Notes: generated from the letters alone by a model not told the origin. A stretch of 64,000 nucleotides of DNA from Punica granatum (GCF_007655135.1 NC_045133.1:18697845-18761844); one strand, 5' to 3'. Numbered from the stretch's first letter, positions 1-12,164 are shown. Made by a program: numbers and translations.

Positions 1-142
1 TATCAATTAACATCCTTTAATGTGTTTTTTTTTTCATGCTGAGGAGAGTTTTCCATATACAAGTGGAAAATCGATTTAAGGGGATAGTTAGGGGTTACAT
101 CACTAAAACTAATTTTTTTTTTGCACCATATTATTCAGAGAT

Positions 143-272
143 CCATGGAGCTCAATTTATCAAAATTCGAGCAGAGACAGCCCACTAATTAAAGGGTAAA
201 AATCTCGCAATCATGAATTTTTACATTCGTATAATTCAAACTTAAAATTTTATTTAAGGAGAACAATTCCCA
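143..272 (-). repeat. SINE-like repeat, family A copy 1 (diverged)
   Basis: It shares with the copies at 611, 871, 3701, 4011 and 41345 an ordered set of words: a 'cgagc..ga' block, 'cccactaa', 'gggtaa', 'catgaatttt' and a 'ttatttaaggagaa' block. On the minus strand this order resembles a tRNA-derived SINE with its tRNA-like head at the high-coordinate end. This is the most diverged copy. Confidence 0.4.
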
Positions 273-610
273 AAACACCTGAATTAATGGACATTTGTGA
301 AATTTCTTAATTTAATTATTTGCTAATTGGTAATGCCTTAAAATTAACATTTTAATTTTCCATAATGGAATTTGTTAAAATTTTCCAAACATAAAATAGC
401 TGTAAATGTGTGAATATCAAGATATCCCACGGTTCTTTTTCCACTATCTATCTATCTTCTGCAGTTAAAGATAATGAAAAACAGGTCCCTTGGGGACCTA
501 TGGGGCCCACCCCCCTCTTTTTTCAAACAAATATATTTTAATATTTTTAATTTTTATTAAATTTAATTATACAAATATCTTTCTTCCCACCTATTTGATA
601 TTCCGAAATT

Positions 611-760
611 TACTAGGTCTGATTAATTTAAATTCAAGCAAGGTTGACCCACTAAGGAAATAACTTCTCCCATCGTGAATTTTCTCCAATAAAAAAACTT
701 GCATTCAATAACTTATATAAGGATAACAAGCGTTGATTCACTTAAAACCAACTCACATTG
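611..760 (-). repeat. SINE-like repeat, family A copy 2
   Basis: It contains the family words in order (gattaattta, ttgacccactaa, gtgaattttctcca, aagcgttgattcactt, aaccaactcacattg). Read on the minus strand it begins 'caatgtgagttggtt', the tRNA-like head of this family. No target duplication was identified. Confidence 0.5.
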
Positions 761-870
761 ATAGAAAGTCTATTTCAATTCGGTCATCAATTTTTCTGTT
801 CAATAATTAGTCAACAATTTAAACAGTCTCTTTTTATTTGTTATTTTCAGTGTACCACTTAAAATTTGAA

Positions 871-972
871 AGTCTACTAGATCCAATTAATTTAGATTTG
901 AGCGAGATCGACCCACTAAGAAATGAACCTCCCCCGATCATGAATTTTCTCCAATCACAGAACTCACACCTG
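871..972 (-). repeat. SINE-like repeat, family A copy 3 (head truncated)
   Basis: It matches copy 2 closely over 'agatccaattaattta', 'gatcgacccactaa' and 'catgaattttctccaat', then stops before the tRNA-like head. It is therefore a partial copy about 110 bp after copy 2 in the same orientation. Confidence 0.5.
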
Positions 973-3700
973 AGGCTATATGTGCCGTTTGTGGTAATAT
1001 AAAAAATATATCAAAGAAGAATATATCATAATAATAATTTCTGACAAAAAATAACGATTGATTTAATGTCATATATAAAATTGTAATGATATATGATACA
1101 TTATTAGGAAAAGTAAAAATTAAGTTATACATATATTGAAAGAAAAATGGCTCAATAAGGGGTAACTTCAACTGATAAATGTTTTCTAAACTAATGTGAG
1201 TGTTAAGAGAGGGGTTTTCATATTTCTTTGAAAGTTAATTTATTAAACTGATTATATATGTGGTTTCTTGAAAGTTAATAAGGTTTTTTTAAATATTATG
1301 ACACTTTCTTGGTAATTTATTTAATGCTTTTGTTATAGTAATAGATGTTCGTAAGTAATTTTGAGTACTCTACTTTTCCGTGCATACCCTGGTTATATAA
1401 TAAGTTCTGATATGTCATAATAGTTTTTTTATTAAAAATATCAGATAAATTCTTTTCATATATTTCAATATCCTAACATATATCGATGAGAAAATGGCTC
1501 TAATAAAATAGAATATAGCTTTATAATTATTAACAATAAAAAATTTAGACAAAGTATAAAGAGATATTATATACATACTTTTTGAATTACAAGTAATACG
1601 TTTTCTTTTATCCATACAAGAATACCTATAAACGTTCCAATAATATTTTAAGATATTATAATCCTAGATAAATTATCTAGGTATAAGAAATAATAATTTC
1701 TTAATATTACATGTATCTAACAAATTATTTGAGGAAACGTTTATACCCGCAAATAAGTGCGGGCACGTTCCCTAGGCAGGCTGTAATTATAGTCAGAAAG
1801 GTAATTATTTCATCTGCAGTTAGAAACCACATAATTCTATATAATGGACATCTTTCTTTTTTTTTTTAATCCACAACTACTTCTAGTTAATGGATAGCAA
1901 AAAAAAAAGTTTGGTAGACAAATAGTTTGCAATTCCTCTTTTTATGTCAATTGTACTTCAAGAATAGTACCTGATAATTCCCCTTTCGTAACTGGAAAAT
2001 TCAAATATAGATACATATATTATGTATCATCGTTGATTAGAATTACATACAAGCCCTGCTGAACTCGTATTAATGATTGAAAAAGTCATGGTATGCTAGT
2101 GCTACAGGCTTGCATTGATTAAGGGTTCCCCATTAAAACAATAGATGCCACTTTCCAATCTGTTTAAAAAATAATTACTTCCATCCCATTAATTTAACCT
2201 TGGTTAATATACCGAAGCAAATAGGAGTCTTAATTTATCGGTTTGCATTTGTCTCTGCAGATGATAACAACCAACAACGACTTCCCCAAAGTCCCCACCA
2301 AGCCATTAATTAAATCACGACATTAACAGGTCGTATCGTATGTGACTATATTACATGTACGTATGCTTTTAAATTGTTCCCCCATTTGCGGCTATATTTT
2401 ATACACAAATTGGATTTTCTGATTAAAAACTTCGTAGTGATGCTCTTTAAAAAAAATGATAAATCTACCACCCGAAAAAAAAAATGATAAATCTGAGACG
2501 GGCCTTTTTTCTTTGAGTTATTTTATTAGGCGGGGAAGTGACTTTCACGGGAACAAGAAATTGCTCCCCATTAATTCCTTTCACACATATGCTAAAGAAT
2601 TCTAACATAAGATTCAAAATTTTTGGTTATACATGATGCCCATAAATTAATATAATAAAAATAAAGATGATAAATAAAGATGAAACCTCTAGATTACCCG
2701 GTGAGAGTGCATGCTATTATACGACACCCCTTTCTCCAAGATTCAATGTTTTTAACCGTACAATTAATTTTTTATTATATATTAGCCACGCTAGAAACTT
2801 CAAGGATTTTTCACTAGCTAATATTAATTAGTAGAAGCAGGCGACTCTTAGACATGTAAGAAATAGAAGGCCGGAGATATTTCAAGAAACAATTTCATGC
2901 CTAATTAAGTGCGATTTCAGGGGAAAAAAAAAGTGCGTTTTCAGCAAGCCAAAATCGAAAAAATTTACAGTAAAAATTCAATTGCGAGCACAGAAGTGCA
3001 TCGAGCTGAATTATAATCACGACAATTGAAACTATGCTTTCTTTGGTTTTCGAGTAAAATAAATGATTGGGCTCTTCTCATTATTATGCAATAATTCTTT
3101 TAGAGGGAATCATAGCAATGGGTGAGCAATGTACGGCATAACGATGGAAGGAAGGGGAAGCTTCAAAAAAAGACAATTTCTCACATTTTCTTCCGTTGGT
3201 TGTGGTGGACTTCTATATCCCTTGAAGTTAACCGAATCATTTTGCGCTTGCAAGTCACTTTCATGGTTTCAAATCTTCCCCATAATAATAATAATAACAT
3301 AACCAATATTATCTTACTTTTATACATGCGTCGCAGATATCGATATGAAATAAGATTAATAAAATTAAAAGAAAAAAATTCACTAAGACAAATGAAAAAA
3401 AACGAGAATGTCTAAATGAGAATGTCTGCCGTTCTACTGATATTTTCTTCATAATGATCTCAGGCTTATCAATTTTCTTATAAGTTATCATGAGGCCTCC
3501 TGGGTTTAATTCATAGAAAATTCTACATGAATGCCGGTCCTTCTATTTCACCTAACAAGTTTGCAATTTGAGTTTCGGGATGAATCTCACAATGCAGTAT
3601 AAAAATTTGCAAATTCTTTTAAAAGCTGAAATCAAGAACCATTGTGACATTGTTATTTCCAATCCTTATATATATATGAAGCTGGAACTATAAAGTTCAT

Positions 3701-3904
3701 GGTATTAAAAGGCCCTTATAAATCCATATTCGAGTCAGATTGACCCAGTAAAGGTGAAACTCCTCCAATCTTGAATTTTCTTCATTCATTACACTAGAAC
3801 TCGAGATTCTCTTTCTTTTTTCTTTTTTTTTCTTTTTGCTTATTTAATAGAAAGAAGCGTCAAATCATCTAAACCAACTCTTTTTAGTAGGCAAGTGATG
3901 TAAT
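3701..3904 (-). repeat. SINE-like repeat, family A copy 4
   Basis: This is one of the fullest copies. On the minus strand the head contains tggtttagatg, a full match to the Pol III A-box pattern TRGYNNARNNG, followed by a 'gcgtttct..' segment and a degenerate B-box (gagttctagtg). The tail ends with a T-rich 'ttttaatacc'. A pyrimidine tract near 3810-3840 interrupts it. Confidence 0.55.
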
Positions 3905-3929
3905 TCTTCTTCTTTTTTTTTATGTGCAC

Positions 3930-4010
3930 TATGGTATTTGAGAGACTAATAGACCCAATTAATCCAGTTCGAGTCGGATCGAACAAGTGAGATGTAATCT
4001 TTTTTTGCTG
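3930..4010 (-). repeat. SINE-like repeat, family A copy 5 (fragment)
   Basis: This is the tail half only (ggtatttgagag, gacccaattaatccag, gttcgagtcggatcga). It abuts copy 6 directly, in the same orientation, which suggests insertion of one copy into or beside another. Confidence 0.45.
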
Positions 4011-4199
4011 GGTACCCTAATATTTAAAAGCCCAATGAGTGCGAACTAATCTAGTTTGAGTAAAGTAGTCCACTATAGGGTAAAACTCTTCAAATCAATG
4101 ATTTTCTCAATTCATAAAACTCGGACACGAAATCTTATTTAAGAGGAAGAAACGTCGAACAATTTGAACTACCTTTTATTGGTAATAAGTGATGTCACT
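4011..4199 (-). repeat. SINE-like repeat, family A copy 6
   Basis: It starts with the family tail words (ggtaccctaatatttaaaag) and ends with the head (gaaacgtcgaac, aataagtgatgtcact). It has the same orientation as copies 2-5. The A- and B-box matches in the head are degenerate. Confidence 0.5.
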
Positions 4200-5078
4200 A
4201 AGCTGTCAAACCGTATAATATTTGCACTTGCCAAATGGGATGCTAAATGATCATCAGCATTTCCTTTTCTGCTACAATCCGCCTAGTCGCTCGCGTTGTT
4301 TCAAAGAAAATGATAAACAAATCTATATCTAATGGTTTAATTATGTTATCTAATTTAATTGGAAGAAGAAGAAGACAAAAACACACTTTTGATTTGCTGA
4401 TGGGAGATAGATCCTCTTCTTCATTTTTCAGGCGTCAATGGCCACTGAGTTGCTTCCACGTGGAGGGCCATCGCCAGACGCCCATGTCATTCTCCTAACC
4501 TGATGAGCTATATTAGGTTTGATTTAAGCTATAAGACTTGACTTGTATAATCCATCCAAATAATAATAATAATAATAATGCAGCTATATACTTATTGAAT
4601 GCAAAAAAGTTGAGATTCCCACATGTTTGAGTCAGCAAGTGCTCTTAGTATAACGTCTGACAATGTCCTTAGAAACATTTAGATTGATGATGTTGCACCA
4701 TTTGGACTCCCAACAAAGCTTCACCAAATTTCACATCTAGAACCAGCATGATACATGCGTGGTCGGGTGCAAGAGAGTTTGATTTTCCTTCCTCACTCTT
4801 TCATCATGGACATACTGCTTGTGGATCATGCTAATCATCTTAGACTTTTAATTTTTCTTCGTATCTCTTTTTAAAGCACGTTGTTGGCTCAAAACTAAGC
4901 TAGCAATAGAAATCAAGTGACATAGATTTGTTTAATAAGAGGATTCTGAAAAATGTCTTGTGGGTTTGGTCAGGTCCGACCATTTGTAGATAATCTTCAT
5001 ACTTACACACATAGAGAAAGGGGACTTTCTCAAGAAAGATTAACTTGGAGATATTGGACTATGAGGCGACTAGATCAG

Positions 5079-5081
5079 CAA
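5079..5081 (+). promoter_or_regulatory. CAA initiation motif of the tRNA-Ala gene
   Basis: A CAA lies just upstream of the mature 5' end. Plant nuclear tRNA genes commonly have such a CAA between about -10 and -2 as the transcription start. The internal promoter boxes are inside the tRNA itself. Confidence 0.5.
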
Positions 5082-5083
5082 AT

Positions 5084-5156
5084 GGGGATGTAGCTCAAAT
5101 GGTAGAGCGCTCGCTTTGCATGCGAGAGGCACGGGGTTCGATCCCCCGCATCTCCA
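5084..5156 (+). tRNA. tRNA-Ala (anticodon UGC)
   Basis: A complete 73-nt cloverleaf is visible. The 7-bp acceptor stem (GGGGATG with CATCTCC) carries the G3:U70 wobble pair, the main alanine identity element. The anticodon stem CTCGC/GCGAG encloses loop TTTGCAT with anticodon TGC at 5117-5119, and the T-arm loop is GGTTCGATCCC. There is no intron, and CCA is not encoded, as expected for a nuclear gene. A CAA motif lies 3-5 nt upstream, the usual plant Pol III start context, and a T4 terminator follows. G3:U70 and the intact stems argue for a functional gene. Confidence 0.97.
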
Positions 5157-5160
5157 TCCA

Positions 5161-5164
5161 TTTT
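5161..5164 (+). terminator. Pol III T-run after tRNA-Ala
   Basis: TTTT begins 5 nt after the discriminator base, with a second T5 tract a few bases later. This is the normal RNA polymerase III termination arrangement. Confidence 0.75.
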
Positions 5165-5858
5165 AATTTTTCATTTCCATTATCATTGCTCTTTTGCCAT
5201 ACAATTACAAACGATTCCAGTTTCTCCACTGTCTACAAGGGACTTCTTGTTTCAATAGAATTTTATTACTGTCCGAGAATTTCTCTGAGAGTTAATATAA
5301 TTTTAACTATTTATCTCTGTCCATGAGTGTCACAACCATTCATCTCTGTTCATGGATATCACTCAACTTATTTACGCCGATCCCAAACTACTTATACTAT
5401 ATGGATTTATTACATACAATCCTCGTATTTCGAGTCCTAAACCTTAACTAGGTAAACAGTTTCAGCATCATGCCACGACTTGCCCTTAAATTGTTTCTAT
5501 GAATTTCAGGTAGTTAATTGAAAAAGAAAGTTATGAAACTTGTGATCAAGGCTTTATCGCTTCGAAGTTTTCATCTCGATAATGCAATAACTAATATTGC
5601 ATTAGAGTGGATTTGCATCTAGAATAAATGGATCTATCGTTGATCAACAATTTACGTAGAGGTTACACCTAGTTAATACATTTTCCAGACTAAAATGAGA
5701 TAAAAGCTAACTTTTAAGTATGGATAGGTAAACAAATTTTTTTGTTACATATGAAGCAATTCAAGCAAATGATTCCTCTGAGTCATTCGATCTTTTGATC
5801 AATTGAGCGATTAGTAGCTGTTGTATAACCATCAATGTCTTCAATGGCCAGACTAAAA

Positions 5859-7414
5859 TCAGTCTTTGAGCAGCTCTCTTCGATAGTTGTTGTAGTCTGT
5901 GAGCAAGTTTCGGCTCATGTACGAGACCAATTTCTTTATCCCCTGCTTTGTTCATCAACTTGCAGGTCAGAAAATAATCGCAATTTTGAATTTCACCTTG
6001 CTGGAGGACAAAAAGAAAAGTTAGATTCTGATGCTGACCTCTTCGAAAACTTTGGATAGGAGATCCTTCGGGACAAATGAGAGAGTCGGGGGAAGAGAAT
6101 AGCTTATGTCCATCTCCAGATGGCCCTTGAGCCTAGGCTGCAACTGCCTTCTATCCGGATATATCACTCCTCTCACGGAAAAGTCGAAGTGGGACGGCTT
6201 GACATTAAGCCCATGAAGCACCCATTTCATCTGCCACCAAAAGTACAGTGGGCGGCTGTTACTCTGTGTTTTCCTGTAAGAGCATCATGAAGAGGAAATT
6301 CCAACAAATATTTGAAGGTTCTTCATGGTGCTTACAATGCTGAAATTGAGAACGTTTGCTATGTCCGGAGGAACTTGCGGGAGGCAAACTTCTCCACTTG
6401 GTTGGCATTTTACTCGCATTTCGACCACTGGTGTGACAGTCAAGAACAACAGCTGTACAGGCAACATCTCGATTCTCCAAACATCCTTCGTAGCAACAAA
6501 GAATCAAGTCATAATTTGTCCTTTAAACCAGTAGAGAGCTGAAAACAGAATGAAGATGCCTTGACATATACATTTTTAGCTAGCACAACTGCCCGGAACC
6601 AGGATGGACGCATGATTCGAACTAAGGGGGTCCAAGGTCCTTGAAGAGGCAAATAGAAATATATATTTTCAGACTCACGGGGGCCAACTATAGGGATTTT
6701 CATTAAAATTTGAGGAATAATATGTAAATTTCCTTAGGAATGTCCCTGGGCCGGAATGAATGCATCATTCGAAGTCCAGTCCTGATTCCTAGAGGAGGAC
6801 GATGTGCAATGAGTATCGTTGTTTTTCAGGCAGTAGGAAATGATTCAAAAATGAGTTTTGAGTTTGCATGAGATATATTTGAGTATATCCAGATGCAATG
6901 ACGGTTTTAAAGAAAACACCAGCAGCTCTTGGGGAGTTTGTATTCGCCTGGAGATGACCTGGTCGAGTTGTTGGCTTTGTTCCTCCCGAAACAAAGCATT
7001 GAGAACTCTGGGTGTGTCTTCCAAGTACTGATCAAATGAAACCTGCAAAACATTCATATCGAGACAAATCACACAAACTGGCCCCTGCATCTTCGTGGTA
7101 ATAAACTGATAAACCAGAGAAAAAATAAATGGAGAGGTGTCATGGCGTACCCCGTTCGACTCGTTGAGAAGGTTGTCAGTGTTGAACACGGAGGAATACT
7201 TGGATGGATTTATCTTGTTCCTCGTTCTGCTCGCGCCCATGAAGTTCATCAGGACCGTTGAGTTCCTCAACAACGGGGATGATTTCTTTCCCGGGTTCAA
7301 CTGCAGCACCCATTTCTCTTCCTTGACAAACCGGAAACTGCTAGAAAGCCCTGAGAATTGTTGGGTCGGACGAAGGCCAAATCTCGAACATTGAGGAACC
7401 ACAGTTGTCATCAT
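5859..7414 (-). CDS. DUF1997 family protein, probably plastid-targeted (5 exons)
   Basis: The function is unknown; the family (DUF1997) is shared by cyanobacteria and plant plastids. Exons: 7414-7151, 7042-6959, 6485-6336, 6230-6039 and 5942-5859; all introns are GT-AG and all junctions fall between codons. They give 257 aa. The first ~35 residues are rich in S, R and T and poor in acidic residues, as in a chloroplast transit peptide. The conserved core follows: VSFDQYLEDTPRV, then WRIEMLPVQLLFLTVTPVVE, then GVIYPDRR and LKGHLEMDISYSLPP. The last exon ends LLTDYNNYRRELLKD before TGA. This exon was chosen over a longer open frame ending at 5761 because it restores the family's C-terminal LL-DY-R pattern. 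Tandem adjacent initiator Mets (7414, 7411) leave the start ambiguous by one residue. The gene lies 855 bp downstream of the pectinesterase stop, in the same orientation. Confidence 0.82.
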
Positions 7415-8269
7415 CTCGAAAACTTTGGTCTAAATCAGTAGCTTTCAAGCTAATTGATTATAGTATATGAAAAGGAACATTGTTGGGGTTGGAACAGACG
7501 GCAAGTCTTGAAATATCGATAAAGAATCGATGGGAATGGGAGAGTTTGATTGCTTCTGTCTTGTACTCATTTGCTAGGACGGAAGATTCAATCCGACCCC
7601 TAAGTAAAGGAAAACGTTTTCCTCACTACCGCAGATTATGGAGAACAAGATCATTTTCTCTATGATATAAATGATCTAAGCGGTTCGTATTCTACATGGT
7701 ACGATGTTGATTGCACAGTGTACAATCAGTTGACAATGACTCTGCATGGAAATGTTTAAGACCAGTATTGGTTTTCGGTTCCATTTGACTTCAATCGCCC
7801 CGCGATCCCGTTGGACAGAGCGAGAAAGATATAAAAGCTAAACAGGCACTTCATGCATTCCTAGCATGGATAACTCCCTCGCCCATGACTTAAGTCACTA
7901 TGGCTCATTATCAAATTTTCACTTGCTATGTACTTTTCAAGGATATCCAAACTTAAGTCTAGGAATCAATGTAAATGCAACCACTTATTAACAAAATAGC
8001 ATTATTCATCAAAAAAAAAAAAAAAAGAGGCTCTTACAGAGCTTTGCATTCATAGATAAACTCATCTGAATATGTCCAAATAGCAAGACTCCAGCCTTCC
8101 ACCATAAGAAACATAGAACGAGACCTGTTTTACACCTCTGAACTCGAAAAGATTTCGAAATAGAACTATCCACATGTCGAGCTATGAAAGTATTTTATCT
8201 TATTCAATTGCACAACCCTATCTCCCGAGTTCTTCATTACAAAACCTTCGTGTATATAACTCCTCCAGT
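7415..8269. other. Spacer between DUF1997 and pectinesterase genes
   Basis: It should hold the 3' UTR of the pectinesterase and the promoter and 5' UTR of the DUF1997 gene. An uninterrupted A16 tract lies at 8011-8026. I see no protein-coding frame of note. Confidence 0.5.
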
Positions 8270-10954
8270 CTAGGCACAATATGGTATTCTGAGGGCCATT
8301 CGCATCGCAAGCCAAGGCCTCTCAGGATTAGGATCGATGAAGCTGTGCATGAGGAATTGTTCCGCTTCTTCATCCATGAGCTCTCGGGCCCACGCCACAC
8401 GCTTAGATGGGCAACTTCCAGGCCCAAAACACCTGCAGCGGTTCCCAGTTAAAATGCGCATGTACTAACTTGAGTGCACATAATGTACATACTGATGAGT
8501 TCACGTGTTCTAAGTGCCAAGATTATATCGTTACAGAAGAAGCCACGAAAGGTTAGGGTTATTTGCATGCACTCAACAAATTGCTCTCACCCAATCAAAC
8601 TGCATACAACCCACGTGCCTCACAGATAGCACATGTCCCACCTAAATCCTTAAAGCAATTGGCTTAGGGTGCCTAAGATGCCAGTGTTCCGAGAGCAATC
8701 AATTAGTTTTCTCCCAAGCTGAATTTTACCTGTACTCATAAAAGCAAGCGGATCTCTCATTCTCGACCTTGCCCCAATTGTTCCAGCCCTCTTGTCTGAT
8801 GCAAGCGTCCATGTAAGTGTAAGCAAAGACAACTCTTCCAAATGGACCCCAAGGTCGCCCAAGATACATATATGAACGTCCTCCATTGCCAGTGATGACA
8901 CACCTGCATCAGCACAAAGAGAATTGCTATAATGCCAAAGATAAAAGAACAATCAAAACAAGCAATTCTCGTGTCATGTTAAGTACAACAATTTCCACAT
9001 TCGTTAGAAGGAATGTCTGATCTGTCGTAGAAAATGGCTCTAGATCCAGGTCTCATTTTTGTCATTTTGATAAATCAAAGAAGATAAAGGGAAAATAAAG
9101 GATAAGTTTGCACTTCCAAGACATTTTGTAGTCTAACCTCAGCAAAAGTGGTGAACCAACTTGCTCTTACCTCATCTGCCATTTTTACAAAGAGAGGAAT
9201 TGAAAAACTGTACAGACACAGCAGTCCAAAACTTCTCCCTCAGGGAGACCTAGTCAAAGGTGAAAGAGAAACCTTAGGAAGACATAACCAGTTGACTCCT
9301 GAGAAGACTTCCTGCTCTGTGCTGTTATGAAACCCTGTGACTTGCAGTGAATGTGACAATGCTCCAGAAGAGCCGTACTGTTACCAAAGATGAAGTCTAC
9401 ACTCCCTTCAATGTAACAGTCTTTCAGGTACTGTTTCCCGTGATGCAAGTAGAGTGTATCCTGCAGCGGAAGCTTTACGGTTACTATATAATTAGGCATC
9501 AAGATTCAATTCTTTGTCCGGTTTGTCTAATATCCTTTCAAAGAAATGAGAAAAAAGAATAGATACATCATTGTTTTCGTCTTATGAGAAAGAATAATAG
9601 AGGTTGAGCTACTAAAACTTCTCGATGTTGCTCTTCTTTCTTCACCTAAGTTAACGGAAGAACGAACATGAGAATGTACCTGCCAACCAAGAAACCTGCA
9701 GTTGTAGAAGGCACATCGATCAGCTGTCACTCTAATGGCCACTGCTTGCCCTGAACCCTGTCAAATGAACAGAATCATAAATTCAGACTTGTATCCAGGA
9801 GAAACAGAGTGAGTGAGGTCGTTAAATGGGGGGAGAGAGAGAGAGAGCGAGGAAAAAAAAAAAAGAAGCCTAAAAGGTGGTTTCCGTGCCATCAGAAAAT
9901 GTAAAACAACTAGCAAAATTAATAATAATAATAAAAGGAGACTTGGGCAATACAACAGGGCTAATGGTTAGGGCGCTCACATAATTGTTGAAGTTCTTAG
10001 CTTAGACCAAACCTAGATTATGCCGTACAATGCCTGTGCCAGAATGCTCTGTTTTATGAGCCTATTTGGATACTTGGAGGCGTGTGGTAGTTCGGTTAAT
10101 AAGAATATTCAGCTAAGAGATTCTAGCCAAATGACAATAGATACATACAACCTTCAACTAATTACAAGACTTCCAACATCCTCATCTGAAACTGATCCTA
10201 ATTGCCATTATTATTAATAACTGAAAGATGCACATGCCAGACTTGCATAATAACCTAATCCAGTACCTTGACTCAAGCATAGGCTTCGACATACTCGTTA
10301 ACTGAAATATAGCATAGCGAATAGGCAGAAGGACAGTAGAGTGATCAAGAACTATGAGCAATACGAGCACATAATTTGCTAGCAAGCCGGAAAATGAAGC
10401 AGCATTACCTCAGGGGAGGAGTTCTCGAAAGTGATGTTCTCAGCTATGAAGTCCTCGCCTTCCACGATCGTGCTCCCGCATCCGAACGTCCCAGTCCCGA
10501 TCACCCGAGCCACCTGACCAAATCCAAAAACCGATGGCAAACCTTATCAGAAACATGACCCACTTTCGAATTCCTAAAGATGCTAGCTCAAAAATTGAAA
10601 GAGCCTCGGCAAATCAAGAAATTCAGCAGACATTGATGTTAATTGAAAAGCTCAATTTGACCCGTTGGCGCCGCCGAACTGGTCTTGTTCCGACAAGGGG
10701 TTTAACTTTACCTGGTGGTGTTCGATCTTGGTGGCGGTGTTGTTCCAGGTGAGGACGGTGATCTCGGGCCCGAGTCCGGCGAGGGTGATCAGGTTCTTGG
10801 TCTTGGGCACGTAGATGGGCTGCCGGTAGATCCCCGGAGCCACCCGGATGATGGTCCGGCAGCTGTTGCAGAGTGGGACCGAGTCAACCGCGTCCTGCAC
10901 CGTCCGGTAGTCCCCGCTCCCGTCCTGCGCCACCGTCACTACTCGCCCCGCCAT
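8270..10954 (-). CDS. PME31: Pectinesterase, PME31-like, no pro-domain (6 exons)
   Basis: It de-esterifies methyl-esterified homogalacturonan, releasing methanol. Exons: 10954-10712, 10513-10409, 9757-9680, 9460-9273, 8903-8730 and 8432-8270. All introns are GT-AG and the sum is 951 nt (316 aa), about the length of Arabidopsis PME31. The catalytic signatures are all present in order: GSGQAVAIR, WQDTLYLH (catalytic Gln and Asp), VDFIFGNS (nucleophile Asp) and YLGRPWG (Arg, Trp). The N-terminus MAGRVVTVAQDGSGDY goes straight into the catalytic domain. There is no signal peptide and no PMEI pro-region, as in the PME31 subgroup, so entry to the classical secretory route is not evident. Nothing is truncated or frameshifted. 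Exon 1 is GC-rich compared with its surroundings. Assignment to the PME31 subgroup rests on the N-terminus and on C-terminal blocks such as PERPWLAMRMA. Confidence 0.93.
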
Positions 10955-11407
10955 CCGCCCGAGCTACTTCCCCCCAGCCACCCGGCTCTTCTGCTGCCTT
11001 CTTGGGGTTCTCCGATGGTGATGGGGTTGCGGTGAAGACAAAGCTGTCGGTCAATCCAAGAATCTTAAAATTGAATTTAATTCATTTTTCTATTTTCAAG
11101 AATCTAATTCTGTTCCGTCTTCGGATAAACTGACAAAGCTGCATTTTTTTTTGTTTTTTTTTTCATTTGTCGTCCCTTTTTCCATTTCGTTTCAATTGTC
11201 ATGGATGTCTCTGTCGACTGACGAGGACGGCATGATTTGCTTACTGAATCTTCCTTCACAACATTTCTATCCCACCGATGTTTACGTGTTTGTGGTGACG
11301 CACTCGTTTTAGCAGACGCGTCATTCCACATGCATCATAGTCTTTATTCGAGCGTAAAATAATATGTTCAGAGATGGATAGCTTAGATCAATATGGTCGA
11401 CAATCCA

Positions 11408-11545
11408 ACAGAGACGAAAGCCGGCCCTAGTGATCCGGCAGTCTCGTCTCTGAGGGCTCTCGCTGAATGGATCAAAGGTACGGCGGAGATAACAGGCTGA
11501 TGACTCCCATTTTAAGAGCTCTTAACCACGGAGGAGACTTCATTT
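11408..11545 (+). pseudogene. NUMT: fragment of mitochondrial 26S rRNA (domain V)
   Basis: The sequence reads as organellar large-subunit rRNA around the peptidyl-transferase centre: gacgaaagccggccctagtg, atccggcagt, ggctctcgct, ggatcaaaggtacg, gagataacaggctgatgact and aagagctctta. The 'ataacaggctgatgactccc' wording fits plant mitochondrial rrn26 rather than the plastid 23S or nuclear 25S form. Several substitutions and a short insertion (cattttaagag) show it is a decayed nuclear copy. Similarity fades after about 11545. It is a mitochondrial-to-nuclear transfer relic, not an rRNA gene. Confidence 0.8.
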
Positions 11546-11841
11546 GAGTACAAAGATGGCCTCACTCTTAGCGATGCTTACATACCTCTTCGAACACAAG
11601 TGTTCTTCCATACCAAGTTAGTTGTCCAGCATTTACCGAATTTCAGCGAAGTTAAAAAAATTTATGTGACCAAATATTCCTGTTCAAAGTAACTGCCTAG
11701 TTTTATGATGTAACTGTAATTACTATATCATCATATAAGAAAAGCAGTTTGACAGTAAGATCTGGAACGACTATGCTTTGTGAGTTGGGAACATTGCGTT
11801 TCATACAAATCATTGTTCTTTGGACTATAACAGCTTCTTTT

Positions 11842-11975
11842 TTTTAAGTTATAAGGAAGACTTATAGACTAATATAACGAAATGCAAATTTTAATAGCTA
11901 ATAAAAATGTATAAATAGTCTCACAATAAATATCGAACCTGTGATATCTTGATTACACCCTCTTTCACGGCTGTA
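11842..11975 (-). repeat. SINE-like repeat, family B (diverged)
   Basis: It contains 'aatagctaataaaaatgta', 'agtctcacaataaatatcga', 'acctgtgat', in the same order as the clearer copies at 23395 and (inverted) 58268. On the minus strand the 'tcgatatttattgtgagact' part sits where the B-box and post-box lie in this family. Confidence 0.4.
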
Positions 11976-12164
11976 ATAACTTTTGATAGGAAAAAATTGT
12001 AGAATGTGTCAAAAGTGACGCGGAGATACTCTGCTCAATAGAAAGTCTCTTTATTGAGCATGAATAGGCTATATTGGGCTACTATATATAGAGAGTATTA
12101 ATAAGTTGGACGACATTAGATAGGTTTGAGGAGCTTGCTTAACCGAGTCTAATGAAAACAGTAC

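Larger units (their letters stand above)
1..5083. other. AT-rich intergenic region with SINE-like copies
   Basis: No open frame here looks like a real protein; those present are short and of low complexity. The recognisable content is a set of related antisense SINE-like copies, listed separately, plus short (AAT)n runs near 3286 and 4561. Apart from these I see nothing I can name. Confidence 0.6.

Noticed and set aside
5761..5958. Longer open frame as last exon of the DUF1997 gene
   Set aside because: It gives a C-terminus with no family features, while the acceptor at 5942 in another frame restores the expected LL-DY-R ending and stops cleanly.
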